A stretch of DNA of 64,000 bases from Deinococcus ficus (GCF_003444775.1 NZ_CP021083.1:248001-312000), one strand, 5' to 3'. Positions 27,268-35,666 are shown, numbered from the stretch's first letter. The notes: a model not told the origin generated them from the letters alone. Program-made: numbers and translations.

Positions 27268-27318
27268 TTATCTTTAGTTTTCGCATATTTTTTCTTTAAA
27301 ATCCCATACAAATCTTCA
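27268..27318 (-). promoter_or_regulatory. Unusually AT-rich promoter region of the LysM/C39-like gene
   Basis: About 50 bases of A/T-dominated sequence upstream of ATG 27266 stand out from the GC-rich surroundings. On the minus strand TTGTAT is followed after 16 bases by AATATG. This could be a sigma-A or alternative promoter or an AT-hook or nucleoid-protein target. Confidence 0.4.
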
Positions 27319-27388
27319 CAGCCTCACCGACCGGGCCCCAAGGTCAAGGCCCAAGGTCAGGTGAAGCGCGGCGCCACGCGCCCAGGCG

Positions 27389-27394
27389 TATTGT
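27389..27394 (+). promoter_or_regulatory. -10 box (TATTGT) of the carboxylesterase gene
   Basis: TATTGT ends 6 bases before ATG 27401, predicting leaderless transcription. Confidence 0.5.
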
Positions 27395-27400
27395 TCGCCC

Positions 27401-29023
27401 ATGCGGCCCCGCGCCCGACCCGCCCTGACGTCCCTGCTCTCCCTGCTGGCCCTGGGCTCCGTGGCCGGCGCGCAGCTCGTGCCCGGGCCGCCTGTGGCAC
27501 CGATCCCCGTGGACGCTACGCCGCCCCCCAGCGGCCTGGTCCGGCTCCAGACCCCTGCCGGGGCCCTGGTGGGCCGCAGTGACGGGCAGGTCAGCTTCTG
27601 GCAGGGCGTCCCCTACGCCCAGCCCCCCACCGGGGACGCCCGCTGGAAGGCCCCCCGCCCCGCCCTCCCGTGGAAGGGAGACCGCAGTGCGCTGACCGCC
27701 GGTCCGCCCTGCCCGCAGAAGGGCGCCGGGTCCTTCGGCCTGGTCGGGTCCGAGGACTGCCTGAGCCTGAACGTCGCCGCACCCAGCGCCGCACTCGGCG
27801 CCGGGGCCGCGGCCCTGCCGGTCATGGTCTGGATTCACGGCGGGGCGTTCACCAGCGGCAGTGGCTCGCAGTACGACCCCCGCCTGCTGGCCCGCGAGCA
27901 GAACGTCGTTGTGGTGACCCTCAACTACCGCCTGGGCGCCCTCGGGTTTCTCGCCACGGACGGGCTGGCGGGCGAATCCCGCGCCCTGAACTACGGCCTG
28001 CAGGACCAGCAGGAAGCCCTGCGCTGGGTGAAGACCAACATCCGCGCCTTCGGCGGCGACCCCGGCAACGTCACCCTCTTCGGCGAGTCGGCCGGCAGCA
28101 TGAGCATCTGCGCGCACCTCACCTCCCCGCCCGCGGCCGGCCTGTTCCACAAGGCCATCATGCAAAGCGGGTCGTGTGCTGCACCCGGCACCACCATCCC
28201 CCAGGCCGACGCGCGGCGCACCGGCGCCGCCTTCGCCCAGGAGGTCGGATGCCGCGGCGGCGACCCCGCCTGCCTGCGGAAGGTGCCGCTCGCACGCCTG
28301 ATCTCCACGCCCATTCCGGGCCGCGGCGAGCTGCGCTTCCTGCCGCTCACGCCGGCGCACGGCGACGTCCTGCTCCCGAGCGAACCGGCCGCCGCGTTCC
28401 GCGAGGGCAAGGCTCCGCGCCTCCCGGCGCTGCTGGGCACCAACCGCGACGAGGGCACCCTGTTCGTCGGGCCCCTCGGGGACCGCGGGGGGGACCTGCC
28501 GCTGCTCACCCACTGGGCCCTGGCGGGCGTGCTGGCCGGCTGGAACGCCCCGCGCGTCCTCGCTGCCTACCCCACCGCGCAGGGCGTGGGGGTGGCCAGC
28601 GCGCGCCTGATCACCGACGCGATGTTCGCCTGCCCGGCCCGCACCCTCGCCCGGCAGCTGGCGGCCGTCACGCCCACCTACATGTACGAGTTCCGGGACC
28701 CGGACGCCCCCACCGACCTGCTCCCCACCGGCAGCGCCCCCCGCTACGGCGCCTTCCACGCCTCGGAGCTGATCAGCGTGTTCGGCACGCCGCTGACGTA
28801 CTTCGCGTCCCCCACCCACTTCACACCCGCGCAGGGCGCGTTGGCCCGGCAGATGCGGAGCTACTGGGCCAACTTCGCCCGGACCGGCAACCCGAACGGC
28901 CCCGGCCTGCCCACCTGGGCGCCCGTGACCCCCACCCAGGACCGGGTCCTGGCCCTGGAACCCGGCCGCGTGCAGGAACTGGGTACCTTCGCGCAGGACC
29001 ACCGCTGCGACCTGTGGCCGTGA
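27401..29023 (+). CDS. Secreted type-B carboxylesterase
   Basis: 540 residues from ATG 27401, with a signal peptide (about residues 1-24). Alpha/beta-hydrolase carboxylesterase motifs: FWQGVPYAQPPTGDARW, SEDCLSLNV, oxyanion IHGGAF, nucleophile elbow LFGESAGS, an acidic residue in TNRDEGTLF, and His in AFHASEL. Several Cys pairs suggest disulfides. Family members hydrolyse carboxylic esters with broad specificity. Standalone, convergent with the MFS gene 6 bp beyond. Confidence 0.93.
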   Translation: MRPRARPALTSLLSLLALGSVAGAQLVPGPPVAPIPVDATPPPSGLVRLQTPAGALVGRSDGQVSFWQGVPYAQPPTGDARWKAPRPALPWKGDRSALTAGPPCPQKGAGSFGLVGSEDCLSLNVAAPSAALGAGAAALPVMVWIHGGAFTSGSGSQYDPRLLAREQNVVVVTLNYRLGALGFLATDGLAGESRALNYGLQDQQEALRWVKTNIRAFGGDPGNVTLFGESAGSMSICAHLTSPPAAGLFHKAIMQSGSCAAPGTTIPQADARRTGAAFAQEVGCRGGDPACLRKVPLARLISTPIPGRGELRFLPLTPAHGDVLLPSEPAAAFREGKAPRLPALLGTNRDEGTLFVGPLGDRGGDLPLLTHWALAGVLAGWNAPRVLAAYPTAQGVGVASARLITDAMFACPARTLARQLAAVTPTYMYEFRDPDAPTDLLPTGSAPRYGAFHASELISVFGTPLTYFASPTHFTPAQGALARQMRSYWANFARTGNPNGPGLPTWAPVTPTQDRVLALEPGRVQELGTFAQDHRCDLWP

Positions 29024-29029
29024 CGCCCC

Positions 29030-30295
29030 TCAGGCGGCGGCCAGGCGCGACCGGGCCGGCTGGATGCGCAGCGCCAGTACGGCCGCCGCGCCGGCCAGGA
29101 CCGCCGCGGCGATGAACGCCGGGGTGTAGCTGCCCAGCGCGTCGCGCGCCACGCCGCCCAGCCAGGCGGCCAGCGCCGCGCCCAGCTGGTGCGCGAAGAA
29201 CACCCAGCCGTACACCACGCCCACGTTCTCCCGCCCGAACACGTCCGCGGTCAGCGCGGTGGTGGGCGGCACCGTGGCGATGTAATCCAGCCCGAACAGC
29301 ACCGCGAACGCCAGGAAGGCCGCGCCGGGAGGCACCAGCGGCAGCAGCACCAGGCTCAGGCCGCGGAAGGCGTAGTACGCGCCCAGCAGCAGGCGCGGGT
29401 CCACCCGGTCGGTGAGGTACCCGCTGCCCAGCGTGCCCACGAAGTTGAAGGTGCCCATCAGGGCCAGCATGCCCGCCGCGAAGCCCGCGGTAAGCCCCAG
29501 GTCCCCGCAGAACGCCATGAAGTGCATGCCCACGATCCCGGTGCTGGTGGCGCCGCACACGAAGAACGTCAGGGCCAGCAGCCAGAACTCGGGGCTGCGC
29601 ACCGCCCGCCACATCACCTGCGGGTCCGCCCGGCCAGCGCCCTGGCCGGCGCCGGCCACGCCGGCATCCACCGGGTCGCCGTCCGGGGCGAGGTTCAGGT
29701 CGGCGGGGGAGTCGCGCATCAGCCACCACACCACCGGCGCCAGCGCCACCGCCAGGCCCGCCAGGGCCAGCGACCCGCCCTTCCACCCGACCGAGGACGC
29801 CAGCACGGTCAGCAGCGGAATGAACATCAGCTGCCCGGCACTGGTGGCCGCGCCGAACAGGCCCACCACCAGCCCGCGGCGTCGCCGGAACCAGCGGGTG
29901 GCGACGGTGGCGCCCAGCACGCTGCCGACCAGGCCGGTCGCCACGCCGCTGAACACGCCCCAGGTCAGTTGCAGGGCCAGCGGCGAGCGGGCCAGCGTGC
30001 TCACCGCGAACGCCACCGCGACCGCCAGCAGGCCCACCGTCGCCACCCGGCGCGGCCCGTGCCGGTCGATCAGCCCGCCCGTGAACGGCGCGGCCAGCCC
30101 GAAGGTCAGCATGCCCAGGCTGCCGGCCAGGGACAGCACGCCGCGGCTCAGGCCCAGGTCCGCTTCCATAGGCAGCAGGAACACGCCCGGCGCGCTGCGC
30201 CCCCCCGCCGCGAGCAGCAGCGCCGCGACCGTCACCGCGACCACCACCCAGCCGTAGTACACGACCGTGCCCCCGCGCCGCTGCCCTGCTGTCAT
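29030..30295 (-). CDS. MFS transporter, oxalate/formate antiporter-like (OFA)
   Basis: 421 residues from ATG 30295; CACACT ends 6 bases upstream. A longer frame adds 28 non-membrane residues and is less likely. Twelve helices; motif A-like GGLIDRHGPRR after helix 2 and RWFRRRRGLVVGLFGAATSAGQ in helices 4-5, which fit the monocarboxylate/OFA branch. A central cytoplasmic loop is Pro/Gly/Asp-rich. Probable proton-linked organic-anion transporter; substrate unknown. Confidence 0.88.
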   Translation of the reverse strand: MTAGQRRGGTVVYYGWVVVAVTVAALLLAAGGRSAPGVFLLPMEADLGLSRGVLSLAGSLGMLTFGLAAPFTGGLIDRHGPRRVATVGLLAVAVAFAVSTLARSPLALQLTWGVFSGVATGLVGSVLGATVATRWFRRRRGLVVGLFGAATSAGQLMFIPLLTVLASSVGWKGGSLALAGLAVALAPVVWWLMRDSPADLNLAPDGDPVDAGVAGAGQGAGRADPQVMWRAVRSPEFWLLALTFFVCGATSTGIVGMHFMAFCGDLGLTAGFAAGMLALMGTFNFVGTLGSGYLTDRVDPRLLLGAYYAFRGLSLVLLPLVPPGAAFLAFAVLFGLDYIATVPPTTALTADVFGRENVGVVYGWVFFAHQLGAALAAWLGGVARDALGSYTPAFIAAAVLAGAAAVLALRIQPARSRLAAA

Positions 30296-30399
30296 CCGGG
30301 CAGTGTGGCACGCCCGGTCACGCGGGGCCCGGGGACCGTCTGGACGTGCCTCCCCGCTCCATCCGCTGAGGTTCAGCACGCAAGGGGCCGCGCGCGCGG

Positions 30400-30405
30400 C
30401 ATGAT
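30400..30405 (+). promoter_or_regulatory. -10 box (CATGAT) of the GGDEF-like gene
   Basis: CATGAT ends 6 bases before ATG 30412, matching the leaderless spacing of neighbouring genes. Confidence 0.4.
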
Positions 30406-30411
30406 GGGCGC

Positions 30412-31425
30412 ATGCCGCCTGACCCCTCCAGTGAGTTCATCCAGCGGCTCCGCGTGCCGGGCCTGCTGGTCCTGGGGGTCCTGGCGGTGGCGTCCCAGGG
30501 CTTCGAGCTGCGCAGCGCCCTGGCGGCCGGCGACACGCTGCGCGCCGCCCTGGGCGCCGTGACCCTGCTGATCAGCCTGACCGTGACGCTGCTGATGCTG
30601 GCCCGGCGCCTGGACCTCAGCGCGCTCACGCCGCTGATCCTGTGGTTCGCGGGCGCCTGGACGGTCGTGCAGCTCGTGCAGGCGTTCGGGTCGCCCGGCC
30701 CGGTCGCCATGCCGCTGTACGTGTCGCACCTGATTCTGGTCAGTGTGGCCTACACGCTGCTGCCGGTCGTGCCGGCCACCGCCGCCGGGGTGCTCAGCGG
30801 AATGCTGGTGGTCGTGGCCGCCGTGACGCGCACGGCCGTGCAATGGGAGGTGCTGTCCTCGGTGCTGTTCCTGGCCGGGCTGATCGGCTTCATGGCCGTG
30901 CACGGCCGGCCCATCCGGGACCAGCGGGTCAAGACCGAACTGGCCCTGGACCTCACCGGCACCGACGTCCTCACCGGGCTGAAAAGCCGCCGCACCGGGC
31001 AGGAACGGCTGCAGCTCCTGACCCGTGCCGGTCCCAAGGACCGCAGCCGCAAGGCGGTGGTCGTGCTGGACGTCGAACAGTACGGCCCGGACGCCGCGCC
31101 GGACCGGGTGGCCGGGGACGACGCCCTGCGCCGCGCCGCCTCCATCCTGCAGGCGCACCTGAACGAACCGGACTTCGCGTGCCGCTGGGGCGCCAGTGAA
31201 CTGCTGGTCGTGCTGAACGACACCACCCGGCCCGCCGCCGACGAACTGGTGGACTGGTGGCGCACCCGCATCTCGCTGCGGGAGAAACCCAGCCACCGCC
31301 TGACCCTGCGCGCGGGCGTGGCCATGTTCACCGAGGGCCGCAGCGTGGACCAGGTTCTTGCCCTGGCCGAGGCGCGGCTGTACTCCGCGCGCATCGCCGA
31401 CCGGGAGGCGCAGGCGGGCCGCTGA
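30412..31425 (+). CDS. Membrane protein with a degenerate GGDEF domain
   Basis: 337 residues. Residues about 10-165 contain five to six membrane helices. Residues about 180-335 are a GGDEF fold with DVLTGLKSRR, VVLDVEQYG and VAGDDALRRAA. The signature loop reads GASEL (260-264) instead of GGDEF, with the second Gly and the Asp lost, so cyclase activity is doubtful. It could be a GTP or c-di-GMP sensor, or a scaffold. ATG 30412 is preceded at 6 bases by CATGAT. Convergent with kynA. Confidence 0.88.
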   Translation: MPPDPSSEFIQRLRVPGLLVLGVLAVASQGFELRSALAAGDTLRAALGAVTLLISLTVTLLMLARRLDLSALTPLILWFAGAWTVVQLVQAFGSPGPVAMPLYVSHLILVSVAYTLLPVVPATAAGVLSGMLVVVAAVTRTAVQWEVLSSVLFLAGLIGFMAVHGRPIRDQRVKTELALDLTGTDVLTGLKSRRTGQERLQLLTRAGPKDRSRKAVVVLDVEQYGPDAAPDRVAGDDALRRAASILQAHLNEPDFACRWGASELLVVLNDTTRPAADELVDWWRTRISLREKPSHRLTLRAGVAMFTEGRSVDQVLALAEARLYSARIADREAQAGR

Positions 31426-31438
31426 GCCCGCCCGGCCG

Positions 31439-32311
31439 TCACAGCCGGGTGCGGACCTCCCACAGTTCCGGGAACAGCACGTGATCCAGCGCCGAGCGCA
31501 GGTACCCCACGCCGCTGGTGCCGCCCGACCCGCGTTTCATGCCGATGGTGCGGGACACGGTGGTCAGGTGGTTGAAGCGCCAGCGGCGGAAGTTGTCCTC
31601 GACGTCCACCAGTTTCTCCGCCAGGGCGTACAGGTCCCAGTACGCCTCGGTGTTGCGGTAAACCTCCAGCCAGGCCTGCAGCACCGCCTCGTTCAATTCA
31701 GGTTTCTGCGTCCGGTCCCGCTGCAGCACCTCGTCCGGAATCGCGAAGCCGCGCTCACTCAGGAGCCGCAATGCCAGGTCGTACACGCTGGGGCCGTGCA
31801 GGGCCTCCACCAGGGGCCCGTGCAGGTCGGGCCGGTGCGCGTGCGGGCGGAGCATGGTGGGGTTGCGGTTCCCGAGCAGGAATTCCACCATCCGGTACGA
31901 CTGCGACTGGAAGCCCGAGGCCTGCCCGAACGCGTGCCGGAACTGCAGGTAGTCGGCAGGCGTCATGGTTTTCAGGACTTCCCAGGCGTTCGTGAGCTGC
32001 TCCTGCGCGCGGACCACGCGGGTCAGCATCTTCAGCGGCGCGTCGGTGATGCCGCGCTCCAGCAGCGCCATGGCCGCCAGGAGTTCGCGCACGATCAGGT
32101 CCAGCCACACCTCCGAGACGTGGTGGATGGCGATGAACAGGTGCTCGTCGTGCGCGTCGGTGATCGGCTGATGCGCGGCGCGCAGGTCGTCCAGGCGCAG
32201 GTAGTCGCCGTAACTGAGGTTTTTTCGGAAGTCGCTGTAGGCCTGCTCGGCGGCGTGCTCCGCGCCCGGCGCCGGGGCGTCCTCGGGGCCGCCCTGTGTC
32301 CCGCCGCTCAC
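31439..32311 (-). CDS. kynA: Tryptophan 2,3-dioxygenase
   Basis: 290 residues. GTG 32311 overlaps the kynU stop (GTGA), and this is the start I prefer; the open frame upstream is an antisense-like shadow of kynU. Family motifs: SYGDYLRLDDL, HDEHLFIAIHHVSEVWLDLI, GFQSQSYRMVEFLLGNRN, and the heme-ligand region FRRWRFNHLTTVSRTIGMKRGSGGTSG (given in part). It is a cytoplasmic heme enzyme opening the indole ring of L-Trp to N-formylkynurenine. Arylformamidase is not in the window. Confidence 0.95.
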   Translation of the reverse strand: MSGGTQGGPEDAPAPGAEHAAEQAYSDFRKNLSYGDYLRLDDLRAAHQPITDAHDEHLFIAIHHVSEVWLDLIVRELLAAMALLERGITDAPLKMLTRVVRAQEQLTNAWEVLKTMTPADYLQFRHAFGQASGFQSQSYRMVEFLLGNRNPTMLRPHAHRPDLHGPLVEALHGPSVYDLALRLLSERGFAIPDEVLQRDRTQKPELNEAVLQAWLEVYRNTEAYWDLYALAEKLVDVEDNFRRWRFNHLTTVSRTIGMKRGSGGTSGVGYLRSALDHVLFPELWEVRTRL

Positions 32312-33564
32312 GCCTGCTCCTCCAGCACGGCCTGCACGCCCAGCACGGCGCGGGCCACGTCCAGGTGCGAGTGGTACAGCGGCGTGAACCCGAAGCGCAG
32401 GATGTCCGGCGTGCGGAAATCCCCGATGATGCCGCGCCCGGTCAGCCGAGCCATGACCCGCGCGGCGTCCGGGTGACGGTAACTGACCTGGCTGCCGCGC
32501 CGGGCGTGGTCCAGGGGCGTGGCCAGCGTCAGGGGGAAGCGCTCTCCCAGGGGCGCCATCAGCTCGATGAAGGTGTCGGTCAGGGACAGGGACTTGGCGC
32601 GCAGGTCGCCCAGGTTCACGTCCTCGAACACGTCCAGCGCCGTGTCCAGCGCCGAGAGGCTCAGCACCTGCGGCGTGCCCACCACGAACCGGCGCGCATT
32701 TTCGGCCGGGCGGTAGGAGCGTTCCATCTCGAAGGGGTCGGCGTGGCCCATCCAGCCGCTCAGCGCGGTCGGGGCGTGCGGCAGGTGCCGTTCGGCCACG
32801 AACACGAACGCCGGCGCGCCCGGGCCGCCGTTCAGGTATTTGTACCCACACCCAACCGCGAAGTCCGCGCCCGCCCCACGCAGGTCCACCGGGAAGGCCC
32901 CGGCGGAGTGCGCCAGGTCCCACACCGTCAGCACGCCCTGTGCGTGGGCCGCGGCGGTCACGGCCGCCATGTCCAGGCGCTCCCCGGTGCGGTAGTCCAC
33001 CTCCGTGAGCAGCACGGCCGCGACGTCGGGCGTCAGCTGCGCCGCGATCTCCCGGGCGGGCACGCGGCGCAGCTCGTGGCCGCGGCCGAGCAGCTCGCCC
33101 AGGCCCTGCGCCACGTACAGGTCGGTGGGGAAGTTCTCCGCGTCAGTCAGGATCACGCGCCGGTCGGGGTTCAGGTGCAGCGCCGCGGCGAGCACCTTGA
33201 ACAGGTTCACGCTGGTGCTGTCGCCCACGGCGACCTCGTGCGCCTGCGCGCCGATCAGACGGGCCACCTTGGCCGCCACGCGGTCCGGCAGGGCCATCCA
33301 GTCCTCGCCGCGGTCCGCCCCGGCGGTCCAGGAGCGGATCAGCGCCTCGCCCCACTCGCCGTGCAGCACCCGGGCGAGGCGGTCGGGCACGGCGCGGGGC
33401 ATGGCGCCCAGGCTGTTGCCGTCCAGGTACACCACGCCCTCGGGCAGGGTGAATTCGGCGCGTTTGTGCGCCAGTGGGTCCCGGGCGTCCAGGGTCAGCA
33501 GGTGCTCGATCACGTCGGGGGCGAGGCCGGGCAGGGCAGGGCGGTGGTCAGGCAGGGTGGTCAC
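32308..33564 (-). CDS. kynU: Kynureninase
   Basis: 418 residues from GTG 33564, with GGAGGA upstream. PLP fold type I with VVYLDGNSLGAMP, a GDSTSVNLFK cofactor loop, DLAHSAGAFPVDL, and the PLP Lys in VGCGYKYLNGGPGAPAF. It cleaves kynurenine to anthranilate and alanine. It is first in a two-gene operon with kynA, driven by a TATACT box at 33747-33752 after a leader of about 180 nt. Confidence 0.95.
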   Translation of the reverse strand: MTTLPDHRPALPGLAPDVIEHLLTLDARDPLAHKRAEFTLPEGVVYLDGNSLGAMPRAVPDRLARVLHGEWGEALIRSWTAGADRGEDWMALPDRVAAKVARLIGAQAHEVAVGDSTSVNLFKVLAAALHLNPDRRVILTDAENFPTDLYVAQGLGELLGRGHELRRVPAREIAAQLTPDVAAVLLTEVDYRTGERLDMAAVTAAAHAQGVLTVWDLAHSAGAFPVDLRGAGADFAVGCGYKYLNGGPGAPAFVFVAERHLPHAPTALSGWMGHADPFEMERSYRPAENARRFVVGTPQVLSLSALDTALDVFEDVNLGDLRAKSLSLTDTFIELMAPLGERFPLTLATPLDHARRGSQVSYRHPDAARVMARLTGRGIIGDFRTPDILRFGFTPLYHSHLDVARAVLGVQAVLEEQA

Positions 33565-33752
33565 AGGGGGTCCTCCAGGAGCAGGCGGGAGCGAGGGCCC
33601 GCGAACGGGCCGGGGTCGTCATGCCGGCTGTGAGGTCAGTGGGCGCTGCCCAGCGTCGCGCACCACCACGGGCGCAGGGCGGGCGCGATGTCGTTCGCCC
33701 GCCTGCCCCGGGGGTCCTCCTGTGAGGGGTGACGCATGTCCCGGTCAGTATA
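33565..33752 (-). promoter_or_regulatory. kynU-kynA promoter and structured leader
   Basis: TATACT (minus strand, 33752-33747) is a consensus-like -10 located 21 bases beyond the cstR-like gene's stop. Between it and GTG 33564 the leader carries an 8-bp perfect hairpin (33678-33685 with 33696-33703, GGCGGGCG). The leader is long for this window, where most mRNAs look leaderless. I do not recognise a known riboswitch or a Trp-rich leader peptide. Confidence 0.45.
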
Positions 33753-33773
33753 CGGAGCGCTCGGGTGCCGCGC

Positions 33774-34064
33774 TCAGCGGCGCAGGAGCTTCACGGCGCG
33801 CACCACGTCCTGCGGGGTGACCGCCTCGCCCGGGTGGGCCCGGCAGCCGGAGGCGTACTGCTCCAGGATGGTCTCCCCGGCAGCGTCCAGGGCGCTGCGG
33901 ACGCTGGAGAGCTGGGTCAGGATGTCGTGGCAGTCACGGCCCTCTTCCACCATGCGGTGCAGGCCGCGGACCTGCCCCTCGATGCGGCGCAGGCGTTTCA
34001 GGACGCGTTCGTCCGTCTCGGAAAGCGGCGGGAGGGCAGGGGCGGAGCTGTTCTGCGTGGTCAT
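33774..34064 (-). CDS. CsoR/RcnR-family repressor of the CstR (persulfide-sensing) type
   Basis: 96 residues, one DUF156 four-helix domain (RLRRIEGQVRGLHRMVEEGR, SVRSALDAAGETILEQY). The cysteines are Cys45 and Cys74, 29 apart as in CsoR and CstR. The position 25 after Cys45, which is the copper-ligand His in CsoR, is Tyr70. Lack of that His fits CstR, which forms persulfide crosslinks between its two Cys and derepresses sulfide-oxidation genes. A rhodanese gene lies directly upstream on the same strand. Start ATG 34064 has GAGGA upstream; TATACT lies at 34104-34109. Confidence 0.88.
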   Translation of the reverse strand: MTTQNSSAPALPPLSETDERVLKRLRRIEGQVRGLHRMVEEGRDCHDILTQLSSVRSALDAAGETILEQYASGCRAHPGEAVTPQDVVRAVKLLRR

Positions 34065-34103
34065 GGCGGGTCCTCGGGAAGGGGCGGGGAAGGGCTGAGC
34101 GGC

Positions 34104-34109
34104 AGTATA
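34104..34109 (-). promoter_or_regulatory. -10 box (TATACT) of the cstR-like gene
   Basis: TATACT on the minus strand, 39 bases upstream of ATG 34064, in the gap after the rhodanese gene; leaves a G-rich leader with GAGGA near the start. Confidence 0.5.
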
Positions 34110-34146
34110 GGCACTTTCCCGGCCGCTGGCGCCGGGCTTTCGGCGC

Positions 34147-34527
34147 TCAGCGGGCGACGGGGTACCCGGCAGCCTGCCAGTCGTTCATGCCGCCCGTCAC
34201 GTTCCGGATGTCCCGGAACCCGGCCCCGACGAGCAGCGCACTGGCCTGAGCGCTGCGGCTGCCGGAGCGGCAGATCACGTACAGCGGCTGCGCCGGATCG
34301 AGTTCGCCGGTGCGGGCGCCGAGACTGTCCAGGGGAATGTTCGCGGCCCCCCCGATGTGCCCCTCGGCGAATTCCGCGGCGGTGCGGACGTCGAGCACGG
34401 CCGCGCCGCCCTCCACCGCGGCCTTCAGGTCCGTGACGCTCACGTTCCGGTAGTCCCCGCCGGCGCTTTTCGGCGCGCAGCCGGCCAGCAGGACGGCAGT
34501 CAGGGCGACAGTGATCACAGGGCGCAT
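34147..34527 (-). CDS. Rhodanese-domain lipoprotein
   Basis: 126 residues from ATG 34527 with a lipobox LLAGC (Cys17), so it is predicted to sit on the outer face of the cytoplasmic membrane. A single rhodanese domain (about 25-124) has DVRTAAEFAEGHIGGAANIP and the active-site loop ICRSGSRS (Cys86). Family reaction: sulfur transfer from thiosulfate or persulfide. TATACT (34534-34539) is 6 bases from the start, with a run of G and ATAGGGG-type sequence overlapping it that might be a CstR operator. Confidence 0.9.
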   Translation of the reverse strand: MRPVITVALTAVLLAGCAPKSAGGDYRNVSVTDLKAAVEGGAAVLDVRTAAEFAEGHIGGAANIPLDSLGARTGELDPAQPLYVICRSGSRSAQASALLVGAGFRDIRNVTGGMNDWQAAGYPVAR

Positions 34528-34533
34528 GCCGCC

Positions 34534-34552
34534 AGTATACCCCCTTCCCCTA
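34534..34552 (-). promoter_or_regulatory. Leaderless promoter of the rhodanese gene with an adjoining G-rich element
   Basis: TATACT (34539-34534 on the minus strand) is directly preceded by ATAGGGGAAGGGGG. CsoR/CstR operators are rich in G4/C4 half-sites next to TA pairs, although a symmetric right half is not visible here. Confidence 0.4.
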
Positions 34553-34583
34553 TGTCGCCGTGAGGAGTCCGGCTGCGTGGGTG

Positions 34584-35666
34584 TCAGCGCCGGCCCGTCA
34601 GGCGGAACACGCCCCGGCCCACCCGCGACCCCGCCGGAGCCGGCGATTCCGTCTGCCGCCCCCGACCCACTCCCAGGTGCTCGGCCAGCGCAGCCACCAG
34701 GGCGGCATTCTCCCCCGGCCGGCGGGTGCACGCCAGCAGCGTCTCCTCGTCCCCGCCGAGCAGCAGCCCCCGGGCTGCCAGGGCCGTCCGCGCCGCCTCC
34801 GCCCCGGGAAGCCGCAGCGCCACGACCGGACCGCCCGCGTGCTGCACGTCCCCGAAGCGCTCCAGAGCGGCGGCCAGCGAGCCAGCGTGCTGCAGGACGC
34901 GCGGCAGCGTCTCATGCAGGAACCCGGCCGCGCCAGGCAGCGCCTCCAGGACCGCCAGCGTGCCCGCCGGCAGCGCGGACGGCGCCGCCAGCCCCGCCAC
35001 CCGCCCGGCCAGTTCCGCCGGCAGCAGGGCGTAGGCCGCCCGCACACCCGGCAGCCCGTGTGCCTCCCCCGGGGAGCGCAGGCGCACCAGGCCCGGCAGT
35101 GAGCCAGGAACCGGCCGGGCCGTGAACGGCGCGAGGCTCTCGTCCACGGCGACCACCGCTCCTGCCGCGGCGCACCGGTCCGCCAGCGCGTGCCAGTCCC
35201 GGGCGCCCCAGGGGCAGCCCGCCCGGAATTCCGGCGGCCGGACCAGCACCAGCTTCACGCCGTCCAGGGCCAGGCCCGACAGGGGAGAGCGCCCGTCTGC
35301 ATCGCGTTCAGGCAGGGCCACCTGGTGCGCCGGCGTGTCCCGGGCCATCAGCCAGGGGACCACGTCGTCCCAGGGGCCGCCCAGCATCGCCAGCCCGCCA
35401 TCCCCGGCACCGATGGCGCGGATCAGGCGGTCCACCAGATCCACGAGTCCCAGCCCCGGCACGACCCCGGCCGCGTCCAGGTGATGAAGTCCGGCCAGGG
35501 CGCGGCGCGCCGCCGCGTAGGCCGGGTCGGGCAGCGCCGCGTGATCGGCGTCCCGCACCGCCTGCAGCAGCGTCCAGTCCGGCCCGTAGGGATTCACCAC
35601 CCGCCGGAAGTCCAGGGGAGACGCCGGGGTGGGCTGGGGGGAGGGGTGAACCGGCCGCATCGTCAT
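34584..35666 (-). CDS. HisC/CobD-like aminotransferase-fold protein lacking the PLP lysine
   Basis: 360 residues from ATG 35666; a TTG at 35672 lies 8 bases after TACACT and is the alternative start. The fold matches class I/II aminotransferases of the HisC/CobD branch: VVNPYGPD near residue 23-30, AVVAVDESLAPF around 170-181, and LRSPGEAHGLPGVRAAYALL around 196-215. In HisC the latter reads like RTFSKAFGLAGLR; here the Schiff-base Lys is Glu201 with no compensating Lys nearby. It is therefore unlikely to transaminate and may be a binding or scaffold protein. Downstream of the membrane thioredoxin gene. Confidence 0.8.
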   Translation of the reverse strand: MTMRPVHPSPQPTPASPLDFRRVVNPYGPDWTLLQAVRDADHAALPDPAYAAARRALAGLHHLDAAGVVPGLGLVDLVDRLIRAIGAGDGGLAMLGGPWDDVVPWLMARDTPAHQVALPERDADGRSPLSGLALDGVKLVLVRPPEFRAGCPWGARDWHALADRCAAAGAVVAVDESLAPFTARPVPGSLPGLVRLRSPGEAHGLPGVRAAYALLPAELAGRVAGLAAPSALPAGTLAVLEALPGAAGFLHETLPRVLQHAGSLAAALERFGDVQHAGGPVVALRLPGAEAARTALAARGLLLGGDEETLLACTRRPGENAALVAALAEHLGVGRGRQTESPAPAGSRVGRGVFRLTGRR

